From assembly GCA_963734365.1 (NCBI GenBank), contig CAVTGV010000004.1, positions 558,001-622,000 of the forward strand: a DNA stretch of 64,000 nucleotides, given 5' to 3'. Numbering within the stretch: the stretch's first letter is position 1; each line of letters opens with the position of its first letter. The position numbers and the translations under genes are program-made. This document shows positions 1 to 10,272 of this stretch, piece by piece. This DNA is from JACVRW01 sp963734365. Lineage in GTDB: Bacteria; Actinomycetota; Thermoleophilia; Solirubrobacterales; Thermoleophilaceae. The notes below the pieces were generated by a model that did no database searches, was not told the origin of the DNA, and worked only from the letters and a program-made list of their open reading frames with translations.

Positions 1-253
1 GCTTGGTCCGTTCCTGAATTCGCTCGACTAGCGCGTCAGGGCCCGAGCCGAAACGACGGATATCGGTCGGTGATCATCACAAACGCGTACGCGACGACCC
101 GGTTGTGCCAGCGGCGACACTACGACGTAGTCGAACAGCCCGCGTGGACAGCGACCCGTGAACGAATCACGAACCACGCGCCGATACCGATTGCGCCGCG
201 ACGATCGACCGTACTGCTGGTGCGGACACAGCCGACGACCAAGGCGAGACGGC

Positions 254-997
254 TCAGCCGACGCCCAGCGTGAGCGCGAGCAGCATCATGAGTGCCGCCC
301 CGGCGAGACTGCCCGCGGTCGCCGCGACGCGACCTCCTCGCGCGAACGCCTGAGGCACGAGCTCCACGATCACGAGCGACAGCATCGCGCCGGCGGCGAA
401 CGCGAACGAGAAGGGCAGCAGCCCGTCGATCTCCTCGACGGCGAGGTACGCCACGACCGCACCTACCGGTTGCGGCGCGCTCGTGAGCACCGCCGCCCAG
501 AACTGTTGCGCGCGCCCAAAGCCGGCGCTCTGCATCGGAATCGCCACGGAGGTCCCCTCCGGCACGTTCTGAAGGCCGATCGCAAGCACCACGAAGAGCG
601 CGAGACCCTCCGTGTCGGAAGCGAAGGCGGTCCCGATCGCGAAGCCCTCGGGGAGGCTGTGAACGAGCAGGACCCCGAAGACCAGCAGCGAACGGCGCAC
701 GCCTGCGCCGCGCAGTCGACCGACGTGCACGTCGCGTCCGCTCAAGAACCGGCGCGTGCCTAGGAGGAATCCCACTCCTGTAATCAGGCCGGCGGCCACG
801 GCGATATCGCCGCCCTCATCGAGAGCCGGCAGCAGCAGGCCCACGATCGACGCCACTCCCATCAGGCCGACCGCGGTGCCCCAAAGAAAGGGGCGCAGCC
901 GGACCGCGCGCGGTCCGAGCAGGAACACCGGCACAGCCCCGAGCCCGGTGGCGAGCGCGGTCGCGCTGCCGGCCAGCGCGAGGGCTGCGACCTCCAC
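254..997 (-). CDS. ZIP family metal transporter
   Basis: 247-aa polytopic membrane protein, predicted to move divalent metal (Zn, Fe or Mn) across the cytoplasmic membrane. The two family signatures are visible: HSLPEGFAIG near residues 113-122 and NVPEGTSVAIP near 144-154, whose His and Glu form the metal path in ZIP proteins. A further conserved helix, AGAMLSLVIVELVPQAF, starts near 202. The cytoplasmic His-rich loop of many ZIPs is absent. The start is GTG at 997, 9 nt after the stop of the upstream LuxR-type regulator, so the two are probably cotranscribed. Family assignment is firm; metal specificity cannot be read from the sequence. Confidence 0.85.
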   Translation of the reverse strand: MEVAALALAGSATALATGLGAVPVFLLGPRAVRLRPFLWGTAVGLMGVASIVGLLLPALDEGGDIAVAAGLITGVGFLLGTRRFLSGRDVHVGRLRGAGVRRSLLVFGVLLVHSLPEGFAIGTAFASDTEGLALFVVLAIGLQNVPEGTSVAIPMQSAGFGRAQQFWAAVLTSAPQPVGAVVAYLAVEEIDGLLPFSFAFAAGAMLSLVIVELVPQAFARGGRVAATAGSLAGAALMMLLALTLGVG

Positions 998-1006
998 GGG
1001 GAGGCC

Positions 1007-1703
1007 TTAGCGTTCGATTAGTTCGTGGTCCAGCGCGTAGCGGACGAGCTCCGCCCGGCTCGACATCCCAAGCTTCTGCTGGATGTGCGCACGGTGCGTC
1101 TCGACGGTACGGACGCTGAGGTAGAGCTGCTCCGCGATCTCGTTGTTCGTATGGCCCAGTGCGATCAGGCGGAGCACGTCGAGCTCCCGCTCGGTCAAGT
1201 CGTCCGGGCGGGCCGGCGGGCGTTGCCGGCGCTGCGGCCATGCGCGCGCCGAGCTCGGGGTTGAGCCACGTGCCGCCGCTCACGGCCGCGCGGATGGCTT
1301 GCACGAGCTCGGTGCCGGCGGCCTGCTTGAGGACGTAGCCGCGTGCCCCGGCTCGGAGAGCCTCGCGTGCGAAGGCGGGATCCTCCTGCATGGTCAGTAC
1401 AACGACGGCCGTGTCGGGAGAAGCCTCTGATATGGCGGGAATCGCCTCAAGGCTGGAGCCGCCGGGCATGTTCAGATCGAGCACGAGCACCGTTGGCTTG
1501 TGGCCGAGCACAGATCGTCGGGTCGCGTTGACGTCACCGGCCTCAGCCACGACGTCGATGTCCTCCTCGGCCTCGAGCAGCATCCGCAGCCCGCTGCGCA
1601 CGACCGGATGGTCGTCCGCCAGCACAATCGTGATCGTGCCCGCCTCCACGGACGGGACGCTATCGCTCATGGCGTCAGGATCGGGTCTGTGCTCCGGCTC
1701 CAC
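1007..1703 (-). pseudogene. NarL/LuxR-type response regulator, split by a frameshift in the linker
   Basis: The N-terminal half is a receiver domain: acidic pair in VLADDHP, phospho-acceptor Asp in VLDLNMPG, Lys in YVLKQA. The C-terminal half is a LuxR helix-turn-helix (LTERELDVLRLIALGHTNNE, then LSVRTVETHRAHI) but lies in another frame. The switch falls near 1200-1225 in the Pro/Gly/Ala-rich linker; removing one base in the GGCCCGCCCGGACG stretch fuses both halves into a normal regulator of roughly 210-225 aa. The start may be GTG 1703 or ATG 1670; neither has a clear ribosome site. Both domains are otherwise intact, so this is either a very recent mutation or a sequencing error. It precedes the ZIP gene and may regulate it. 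Confidence 0.75.
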
Positions 1704-1750
1704 ATCCGCCCGATTCCACGAGGCGACTGCGGGGGACTACGGATGCCGCG

Positions 1751-2326
1751 TCAGGCCGGCCGCCTCGCCCTGGTGGGCTGAACGACCGGTCGTGGGAGGA
1801 AGCGGTAAGTCCCCACGAACACGATTGGCATCGCAGTCACCGCTAGCAGGCCGAGTAGCCAAACGCTGCGCGCGTCCGTCCCTGAGCCCAACGTATGCGC
1901 GATACCCAGCGCATACACGGCGAGGGTCCAGCGGTGCAGCCAGCGCCACACGGCCACCCCGATCCAGCGGCGCACGTAGAAGCTCAAGCCAACGATCGCG
2001 GCGAGCCAGCCGCCGATGATGCCCAGGCCCGTCCATACCGGCTGGCTCGCGAGCGCGAACGGGAGCGCGATCCCGGCAATCCCTGGGCGGAGATACGAGT
2101 CTCCGAGCAGCAGCAGGCCGTGGATGGCGATCGCGATCAGGCCCGCCAGTGCGAGCGATTCGTGCATGCGCTTGAGCCGCGCCGGTAGCCCTGGCCGGCG
2201 GCCGAACCGTCCTGCCAACGCCAGCCCGACCCCGACCGACAACGACACGAGCACGATCGCGACCACGCCAAAGGCGCGACTGGCAAGCCAGAAGACATGT
2301 TGCAAGGGGTCGTGTGGGCTGGTCAT
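1751..2326 (-). CDS. Ferric-reductase-like transmembrane haem protein
   Basis: 191-aa membrane protein with about six hydrophobic segments, matching the ferric reductase-like/MsrQ superfamily of b-haem electron carriers. Two His pairs sit at suitable spacing on helices: H55 and H69 (in RMHESLALAGLIAIAIHG) and H131 and H144 (in LHRWTLAVYALGIAHTLG), which would ligate two haems across the bilayer. There is no NAD or FAD domain, so it probably passes electrons between a membrane or cytosolic donor and a flavoprotein partner. It overlaps the upstream ApbE gene by 4 nt (ATGA), implying translational coupling in a four-gene operon. Confidence 0.75.
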   Translation of the reverse strand: MTSPHDPLQHVFWLASRAFGVVAIVLVSLSVGVGLALAGRFGRRPGLPARLKRMHESLALAGLIAIAIHGLLLLGDSYLRPGIAGIALPFALASQPVWTGLGIIGGWLAAIVGLSFYVRRWIGVAVWRWLHRWTLAVYALGIAHTLGSGTDARSVWLLGLLAVTAMPIVFVGTYRFLPRPVVQPTRARRPA

Positions 2327-3288
2327 GCGGCGCTTCGGACCGCCTCCTTGGCGGCGCCCGCAAGACGAACCGTCCCGTCGTCCAGCACGACCACACCGCC
2401 CCTGGGCGCGAGCATCCGCAGTCCGGCCTCGGGCCCCCTCAGTAGAGCTGCCTTGGCGAGCGCTTCGGCTTGGACGGCGGTCGCCGCAACGGCGGTGACC
2501 TGCACCACGCCCGTCCAGGCCGGCTCTCCCGTCGATGGGTCGATCAAGTGATGCGCGAATCCGTTCGGCGTGTGCCAGATCCGGCGCGCCAAGCCGCTGG
2601 TGGCGATTGCGCCGCGGCCGAGGCGAAACTTGAGGTCGTGATGGCCGAGCGGGTGCTCGACCACCACGACTCTGGGCGCGCCAGCGTTCCCACCGACGAC
2701 GATGTCGCCACCCACGTCGACGGCAAAGCTCTGGTAACCACCGAGACGGGCGGCCGCCGAGTCGGCGGCGTGGCCCTTTGCGCTGCCGCCCAGGTCGAAG
2801 CGCATTCCCGGCGGCCTGCGAACGAAGCCCTCGCCGACCTCAACCGCACGCCAGTCGGCAACGTGCCGCGGGCGCGCGGGGCGGCGCGGCGGTGCCTGCA
2901 GCAGCGCTTCTCGGAGGTCGGCGGACTCGACACCTACACGGGAGCTCGCATAGCCCGCCCGCTCCAGCTCATCGAGCAGGCCCGGATCGACGAGGCCATC
3001 GGTCAACTCGGCGGCGTACAGGGCCGCGCGCAGCGCCCCGGCGGGGACGGCTGAGATCGGCACCTCTTCGCGCGGGTCAGCGTTGAGCCGGCTGAGCTCA
3101 CTGTAAGGGTCGAAGCGAGTCAAGAGCGCATGGTGGCGGCGGAGCAGTTGCTCGACAGCGATGGCGACGACCTGATTGCTCGGAGCACGGCGAAGGGTTG
3201 ACGCGCCGACCAGTATGCGGACCTCCGTCCCAAACAAGCCGATGCGGCGGTCCAGCTCCGACCCGTCCCACTGGCTCGCCGAAGTCAC
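2323..3288 (-). CDS. ApbE-like FAD:protein FMN transferase
   Basis: 321 aa, normal for the family. ApbE proteins cleave FAD and attach FMN covalently to Thr or Ser of a target redox protein. Visible motifs are DPYSELSRLN (60-69), FDLGGSAKGHAAD (164-176), VDVGGDI (190-196) and HHLIDPSTGEP (246-256), covering the FAD and Mg binding sites. No N-terminal signal peptide or lipobox is apparent, unlike many exported ApbE proteins. It overlaps the small upstream gene (3285-3563) and the downstream haem protein by 4 nt each. No FMN_bind domain protein is encoded in the window, so the flavinylation target is not obvious. Confidence 0.88.
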   Translation of the reverse strand: MTSASQWDGSELDRRIGLFGTEVRILVGASTLRRAPSNQVVAIAVEQLLRRHHALLTRFDPYSELSRLNADPREEVPISAVPAGALRAALYAAELTDGLVDPGLLDELERAGYASSRVGVESADLREALLQAPPRRPARPRHVADWRAVEVGEGFVRRPPGMRFDLGGSAKGHAADSAAARLGGYQSFAVDVGGDIVVGGNAGAPRVVVVEHPLGHHDLKFRLGRGAIATSGLARRIWHTPNGFAHHLIDPSTGEPAWTGVVQVTAVAATAVQAEALAKAALLRGPEAGLRMLAPRGGVVVLDDGTVRLAGAAKEAVRSAA

Positions 3289-3563
3289 GACGTGCGTGTC
3301 ACCACCTGGGCCGGGGGCACGTTGGTCTGGCCGCCGGACGTCTGTTCGTCGGAGAAGCTGCCGCTTGAGGAGCGGCCGCCGGAAGCGCTGCCGGCGAATG
3401 GCCGATGCTTCGCTTTCGCAGCCAGCGCGGGGTCGTGGCCCGCCGCCATCTGGATCGCCAGTCCCCCGGTGAGCGCGATGGCGGCAGCCACCGCGATGGC
3501 CGTGACCTTCGCCGTCATCGCGGCCATGGACCGCCGCCTGTGGCGTGTCTTCTCAGTCGGCAT
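3285..3563 (-). CDS. Small membrane-anchored protein of the flavinylation operon
   Basis: 92 aa. A basic N-terminus is followed by one hydrophobic segment (residues about 18-40, VTAIAVAAAIALTGGLAIQM) and a low-complexity Ser/Gly-rich extracytoplasmic tail (SASGGRSSSGSFS). The ATG at 3563 is chosen because the preceding 48 in-frame codons are Arg/Pro-rich and lie antisense to nothing conserved. The stop overlaps the ApbE start, and the start overlaps the preceding small gene. Its function is unknown; its position and predicted exposure make it a candidate redox partner or flavin acceptor for ApbE, though it lacks a textbook FMN-binding motif. Confidence 0.6.
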   Translation of the reverse strand: MPTEKTRHRRRSMAAMTAKVTAIAVAAAIALTGGLAIQMAAGHDPALAAKAKHRPFAGSASGGRSSSGSFSDEQTSGGQTNVPPAQVVTRTS

Positions 3564-3747
3564 CGCCCTCGCCCCCTTCGTCGTCGGACGCCACCGGTGC
3601 GACGTTCGCTGCGGGCGAGCGTGCTTGCACCGCTCCGGTGGACCGTGCGACCGGGTGGTGTCGCAGGCCAATCCCCGCGAGCGAGAGACCGCCAATGAAC
3701 AGCGCACTGGCGAGAGCGGCGATCCTGATCCTGTCTCGGTCGGCCAT
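3553..3747 (-). CDS. Small single-pass membrane protein, operon leader gene
   Basis: 64 aa with one hydrophobic helix near the N-terminus (IRIAALASALFIGGLSLAG) and a short acidic tail ending in DDEGGEGDAD. The ATG at 3747 is preferred over the upstream GTG at 3822 because the extra residues are not membrane-like and would reach into the regulatory gap. It overlaps the next gene by 11 nt and is the first gene of the operon that ends with the haem protein. I do not recognise a family. The existence of the gene is supported mainly by the tight overlap and the membrane-type composition. Confidence 0.5.
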   Translation of the reverse strand: MADRDRIRIAALASALFIGGLSLAGIGLRHHPVARSTGAVQARSPAANVAPVASDDEGGEGDAD

Positions 3748-3842
3748 GGCGGTGACTCTGGCGAGCTTCCCTAAGAGCCCGCTTGGAGCGGCGTTAGACA
3801 TTTCTAAGCGAGCGCTAACCATGGGCGCTTACAGTCGGCTAC
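3748..3842. promoter_or_regulatory. Divergent control region between the redox operon and the two-component system
   Basis: This 95-bp gap separates two divergent operons and must hold both promoters. It contains related short words, GCGTTAGA, TCTAAGCG, GCGCTAAC and GCGCTTAC, at 3791-3833, which look like degenerate repeats of the kind OmpR/PhoB regulators bind. Autoregulation by the adjacent response regulator, with co-control of the flavinylation operon, is a reasonable inference only. Confidence 0.35.
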
Positions 3843-4512
3843 ATGCGGATACTGGTCGTCGAAGACGAGTCGGCCATCGCCCAGTTCGTTGAGCGCGGCC
3901 TGCGCTCGGCGGGATATGCAGTCGATTGCGCCGCGGACGGCGAAGCAGGCGAGCGACGCGTCCTCACCGGGCATTACGACCTGGTGCTACTCGACATCCT
4001 GCTTCCGGGCAAGGATGGGCTCGAGGTGCTCGGGGCGATTCGCGACCACGATCGCCAGACGCCAGTAATCCTCTTGACCGCGTTGGGCGAGATCGAGGAC
4101 AGGGTTCGGGGCCTGGATCGTGGCGCCACGGACTACGTGGTCAAGCCCTTCTCGATGGAGGAGCTGCTCGCACGCGTGCGCGCCCACCTGCGCCGCCCGC
4201 ATCAGCCGACGGGAGACGTGCTTGACGTCGGCGACCTACGCATGGATCTGCGCACGCGCAAGTTCGAGCGGGGCGCCGACGAGGTCACGCTCACGGCGCG
4301 GGAGTTCGAGCTGCTCGCATATCTCATGCGCCACCCGGGTCAGGTGCTTTCGAGGGAGCAGATCCTGAACGCGGTCTGGGGCTTCGACCACGAGCCCGGC
4401 ACCAACGTCTTGGAGGTCTACGTCAGCTACCTGCGCAACAAGTTGCGCAGCAACGGATCGGACGCGCCGATCGAGACCGTGCGCGGCGCGGGCTACCGCC
4501 TGCTCGACTCCA

Positions 4513-4520
<8 letters not shown>
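3843..4520 (+). CDS. OmpR/PhoB-family response regulator
   Basis: 225 aa. Residues 1-115 form a receiver domain (VVEDE acidic pocket, phospho-acceptor Asp in LLDILLPG, conserved Thr in ILLTAL, Lys in VVKPFS). Residues about 130-222 form a winged-helix DNA-binding domain ending in the diagnostic VRGAGYRL. The gene overlaps the downstream kinase gene by 8 nt, so the two are a coupled cognate pair. It diverges from the ApbE/haem operon, which is its most obvious candidate target. The signal is unknown. Confidence 0.92.
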
Positions 4521-5955
<1,435 letters not shown>

Positions 5956-6411
5956 TCCAGGACTGAGCCCGCGCTGATCGCGCCGGTCGAGGCTGGTCCA
6001 ACCGAACCCGACCAAAGGGAAGTCCCGATGACGACCCCACCCTGACACGAATCCGCGCCGCCACCATGGCAGGCATCGCGGTGGCGGTCACAGGCGCACC
6101 GTCCTGGTCCTCGACCTCAACTACCCGCCGGCTCGAGAACGCGGCGATTCCGAGCCCGGCCAGCTTCTCGCCGCGGACTTCGATCGTGGTGCTGACCATG
6201 GAAGCGGATCCGCTCATTGGTGTGCGAAGCGATCAGCGCCGGGGCGCACAGCTCGCGGGGAACTACGGACTACGCCAGGGCGGATCCCCTCCAAAATCTC
6301 GTACGTCGTCCCGATCCCCGCCGAGGCATGGGCTGGGAATCTGCGCCACATGATCGCTCAACTACCCCACAGGCTGCGCGAGCCCGGCCGGCTGCAGGCG
6401 GGCCTGACGCT
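5956..6411. other. 456-bp stretch with no gene I can support
   Basis: Both strands carry short open frames. The clearest are a forward stretch ending at 6414 that reads like a protein tail (about 40 codons, no start) and a reverse frame near 6060-6200. Neither has a recognisable domain plus a start signal. This may be a decayed gene between the sensor kinase and the next small gene. Confidence 0.4.
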
Positions 6412-6582
6412 ATGACTTTCGTCTGGTTCGTCATCTGGCTGGTGGCCAACAACGTCGGCGGCCACGAACCCTTGCTTCTCGATCCCGTCAACGCCTGGAC
6501 CGGCACGCTGATCCTGGCCCTGGCGCTCGACCTCGGTGCCAGCCACGCCACCCAGGCGCGTCCCGGGCCGGCCCGACGATGA
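6412..6582 (+). CDS. Small membrane protein (56 aa)
   Basis: One strongly hydrophobic N-terminal segment (MTFVWFVIWLVANNVGG), a short loop containing EPLLLDPVNAWTGTL, then a second helix (LILALALDL). It looks like a compact two-helix inner-membrane protein; I recall similar uncharacterised actinobacterial proteins but cannot name a family. It overlaps the following SRPBCC gene by 4 nt (ATGA), supporting reality and co-expression. Confidence 0.55.
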   Translation: MTFVWFVIWLVANNVGGHEPLLLDPVNAWTGTLILALALDLGASHATQARPGPARR

Positions 6583-7295
6583 ACACGGTCGGAAGGGTCG
6601 CGGGTGTCGCCGCCCTCCTCACCACGTACAGGGTCGGCGTCCGTCCTCGCATACTGCGCTGGGGCGCGACTGCCGACGAGGTACGACGGCCGTATCCCGG
6701 CGCCGACCTCATTCCCGGCGGCACACGGGGCGGGACTATGGCGACGACGATCGACGCACCCCCTGCGGAGGTCTGGCGCTGGCTCGTGCAGATGGGCTGC
6801 GATCGCGCCGGCTGGTACAGCTGGGATCACCTAGACAACGGCGGCGTCCCGAGCGCCGAGCGAATTCATCCGGAGTGGCAGGAGATCGCTGTCGGGCAGC
6901 GCATGATCTCGAGCCCGTCCGGCAAGACCTGGTTCCAGGTCGCGGCAGTCGAGCCGGAGCGCTTCCTGGCCCTCCGAGCGTCGTATGACCTGCGCGGCAG
7001 GCCGTTCGATCCCGCGGGGCCGAGGCCGTGCGACTACAGCGACTCCGTTTGGTGCTTCCTCCTGGAGGAAGCTGCCGGCGACCGCACCCGCCTAATCGTC
7101 AGCGGCTACGCCGATGCCCGCCCGCGGCTGCTCCAGGCAGTCCAGAACCGCCTCTTCTGGGAGCCGTCCCACTGGATCATGCAGACGCGCCAGTTCGCGA
7201 ACCTACAGCGGCGCGCGGAGCGCGTGCGCGCGCACCGACGCCCGCTTCACACTGAACGTGTACGCGCAGGTGATGGAGCGGCACCGCATCGATAA
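6579..7295 (+). CDS. SRPBCC-fold protein
   Basis: 238 aa. The segment TMATTIDAPPAEVWRWLVQM (about 53-72) is the classic first strand and helix of the SRPBCC (START/Bet v1-like) fold, followed by a WYSWDHLDNGG segment, strand-rich middle and a C-terminal helix. Such proteins bind hydrophobic ligands or act as cyclases; the ligand here is not predictable. The N-terminal 25 residues are hydrophobic and may be a membrane anchor. It is coupled to the 56-aa membrane protein upstream. Confidence 0.7.
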   Translation: MNTVGRVAGVAALLTTYRVGVRPRILRWGATADEVRRPYPGADLIPGGTRGGTMATTIDAPPAEVWRWLVQMGCDRAGWYSWDHLDNGGVPSAERIHPEWQEIAVGQRMISSPSGKTWFQVAAVEPERFLALRASYDLRGRPFDPAGPRPCDYSDSVWCFLLEEAAGDRTRLIVSGYADARPRLLQAVQNRLFWEPSHWIMQTRQFANLQRRAERVRAHRRPLHTERVRAGDGAAPHR

Positions 7296-7463
7296 GGAGC
7301 TGATCTGGCGACTGATGCGGTTTCCGGACGAGCCCGGATCCCGGGTTGAGACCAGGATTGAGACAACCAGGGCCGAAATAGCCGAAATCGACGACCACGG
7401 CCCACACAGGCGGTGACCCTCACGAAGTCCCAGGGCCAGTCCTGGAGCCAAGGAATCGCGGAA

Positions 7464-7537
7464 AGCGGCTGATGGGATTCGAACCCACGACCTTCTGCAT
7501 GGCAAGCAGACGCTCTAGCCAACTGAGCTACAGCCGC
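7464..7537 (-). tRNA. tRNA-Gly (anticodon GCC)
   Basis: On the minus strand a full cloverleaf folds: acceptor GCGGCTG/CAGCCGC, D stem GCTC/GAGC, anticodon stem TCTGC/GCAGA with loop TTGCCAT, T stem GTGGG/CCCAT with TTCGAAT loop. The anticodon reads GCC. CCA is not encoded. Confidence 0.95.
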
Positions 7538-7642
7538 GCGAGGGCGTCAGTATAAAGGCCGCGTCCGAGCCTCTTGCCGGACCCGAGGGTTTCCGGCCAC
7601 TCCCGCTCGGGAACCCGTTCAGTCACCAGGCGAGGAGGGGAC

Positions 7643-8863
<1,221 letters not shown>

Positions 8864-8867
8864 GCGC

Positions 8868-9275
8868 TCAGAGCAGGTCGGCTTCGGCGAGCTCGAGCTC
8901 GAACCAGGCGATGCTGCCGCCGCCCGCCGCCTCGCGGCCCCAGCCGTCGGCCAGGCGGTCGACCAGCAACAGTCCGTAGCCGCCGCCGTCCTCGATCCGG
9001 TCGCGGGTGACGCCGCCGTTGGAGCCCGGGTCGAACACCTCCACGCGGATCCGGTCGGTTCCGGAGGCCACGCGGACCTGGACCATTTCCTGCGGGCCGG
9101 CGCCTCCGTGCTGGATGGCGTTGTTCACGAGCTCGGACAACAGCAGCGCGAGCCGGTGCCGCACGGAGTGGGGGAGGTCGGCCTCCGCGGACAGCACCGA
9201 CCGCCGGGCGAGACTCGCGGCACGCTTGCCGCCCGGCACCCAGAAGGACACGGTCTTGACTTCGGTGGAGGGCAC
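8868..9275 (-). CDS. RsbW-like HATPase (anti-sigma/regulatory ATPase)
   Basis: About 135 aa. The N box is seen in LALLLSELVNNAIQHGG and the ATP lid in EDGGGYGLLLVDRLADGWG, typical of RsbW/SpoIIAB-type ATP-binding proteins that inhibit sigma factors or partner anti-sigma antagonists. No sigma factor or STAS antagonist lies next to it. The start is taken as GTG 9275 because further upstream the frame runs antisense into tRNA-Cys. It converges on the isocitrate lyase gene with only 4 nt between stops. Confidence 0.72.
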   Translation of the reverse strand: MPSTEVKTVSFWVPGGKRAASLARRSVLSAEADLPHSVRHRLALLLSELVNNAIQHGGAGPQEMVQVRVASGTDRIRVEVFDPGSNGGVTRDRIEDGGGYGLLLVDRLADGWGREAAGGGSIAWFELELAEADLL

Positions 9276-9337
9276 TGGGGGACACCGTAGCCGGGTGAGC
9301 GGATTGGCTCTACCCCCAACGGTACGCTTGGCCCTCT

Positions 9338-9408
9338 GGCGCCGTGGCGGAGTGGCTACGCAGCGGCCTGCAAAGCCGTTTACACCGGTTCGATTCCGGT
9401 CGGCGCCT
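9338..9408 (+). tRNA. tRNA-Cys (anticodon GCA)
   Basis: Acceptor GGCGCCG pairs with CGGCGCC; the anticodon loop CTGCAAA gives GCA; the T arm is CCGG-TTCGATT-CCGG. The discriminator base is T, as expected for tRNA-Cys. CCA is not encoded. Confidence 0.93.
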
Positions 9409-9470
9409 TCCGTCATGGGCCTGTGCAAACGATCCTCATGATCGGCGCCGTCCCGGCCGATACAGGCCCC

Positions 9471-9650
9471 ATGACCCGTTCAAGCCTTGCCGTTATCGCA
9501 GTCGCCCTCATGAGCTTGGGCCTCGTGCTCCTGGTCGTGTCCGGTATGGACGACGGCTGGACTCTCCTCACCGGAATCGGCGTGGGTTTCCTCGTCGTGG
9601 CGATCGGAGCCGAGCTGGTGGTGCTGCGCCGCGCCGGTCACGCGTCCTAG
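9471..9650 (+). CDS. Small two-helix membrane protein (59 aa)
   Basis: Almost entirely two hydrophobic helices (SSLAVIAVALMSLGLVLLVV and LLTGIGVGFLVVAIGAELVV) joined by a short polar turn (SGMDDGW). ATG 9471 gives the most compact membrane protein; GTG 9423 and ATG 9438 are alternatives. No family recognised. It stands alone between tRNA-Cys and the acetate symporter leader. Confidence 0.45.
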   Translation: MTRSSLAVIAVALMSLGLVLLVVSGMDDGWTLLTGIGVGFLVVAIGAELVVLRRAGHAS

Positions 9651-9739
9651 CATCACCCCTCTCGGCCGCACCGTATACCCCAAAGCGGTTACATCCGCAT
9701 AGCGCGTCTCCACCCCGGGTAGCCCTCTCAAGCGAACCG

Positions 9740-9780
9740 CCCTCGGGCGACGGGACCGGCCTTGGGCCGGCATCCGAGGG
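9740..9780 (+). promoter_or_regulatory. Nested hairpin in the leader of the DUF485-actP operon
   Basis: Outer arms CCCTCGG (9740-9746) and CCGAGGG (9774-9780) enclose a second perfect hairpin CCGGCC-TTG-GGCCGG (9756-9770) plus an unpaired GCGACGGGA stretch. It ends 27 nt before the start codon, just upstream of the AGGGGGAGGAG ribosome site. It could be a leader control element or a terminator for the preceding small gene; I do not match it to a known riboswitch. Confidence 0.4.
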
Positions 9781-9807
9781 CTTCGACATGAGGGGGAGGA
9801 GTAGACC

Positions 9808-10272
9808 ATGACCCAGCCGCAACGCCCTCCGGAAGGGCGTGCGGGCGACTCGGTCGTTGACGGTCCCGGGAGCAGTCAGCCCCAGGCCAAGATCGACTGG
9901 ATCGCCGCCGAGCACTCGCCGGAGTTCCAGGAGCTCGTCAAGCGCAAGCGATCGTTCGTGGTTCCCACGACGATCTTCTTCCTGGCCTGGTACTCGGGCT
10001 TCGTCCTGCTGTGCGGCTACGCGCCGGACTTCATGGGCAGCGAGTTCCTGACCGACGGGCTGACGGTGGGTTATGTGCTGGCCCTGTCCCAGTTCGTCAT
10101 GGTCTGGGGTCTCTCCGCCTGGTTCCTGCGCAAGTCCGACCGTGAGTTCGACCCGCTCGCGGAACGAGCTGCCGCCCGCGCGGTCGAGGCCAGCGGCACG
10201 GGCCCGGCGGCCGGCGACGGTCGTTTCGATCGCGAGCCCGCCGCGTCGGACGAGGGGGTGTCGCCCCGATGA
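9808..10272 (+). CDS. DUF485 membrane protein, ActP partner
   Basis: 154 aa. The core (about 35-120) has the DUF485 pattern: FQELVKRKRSFVVPTTIFFL, a second helix after a short loop, and a polar basic/acidic tail. DUF485 (YjcH-like) genes almost always precede actP-type sodium/solute symporters, as here, where the genes overlap by 4 nt. It probably assists assembly or activity of the symporter. A strong purine-rich ribosome site (GGGGGAGGAG) precedes ATG 9808. Confidence 0.85.
   Translation: MTQPQRPPEGRAGDSVVDGPGSSQPQAKIDWIAAEHSPEFQELVKRKRSFVVPTTIFFLAWYSGFVLLCGYAPDFMGSEFLTDGLTVGYVLALSQFVMVWGLSAWFLRKSDREFDPLAERAAARAVEASGTGPAAGDGRFDREPAASDEGVSPR

Noticed and set aside
254..763. Long forward open frame (about 200 codons) opposite the ZIP gene
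   Set aside because: Arg/His-rich translation antisense to a clear membrane-protein gene; a normal shadow in high-GC DNA.
6217..6411. N-terminal extension of the 56-aa membrane protein gene to GTG 6217
   Set aside because: The added 65 residues are Arg/Pro/Ala-rich and unlike the membrane part; ATG 6412 is the natural start.
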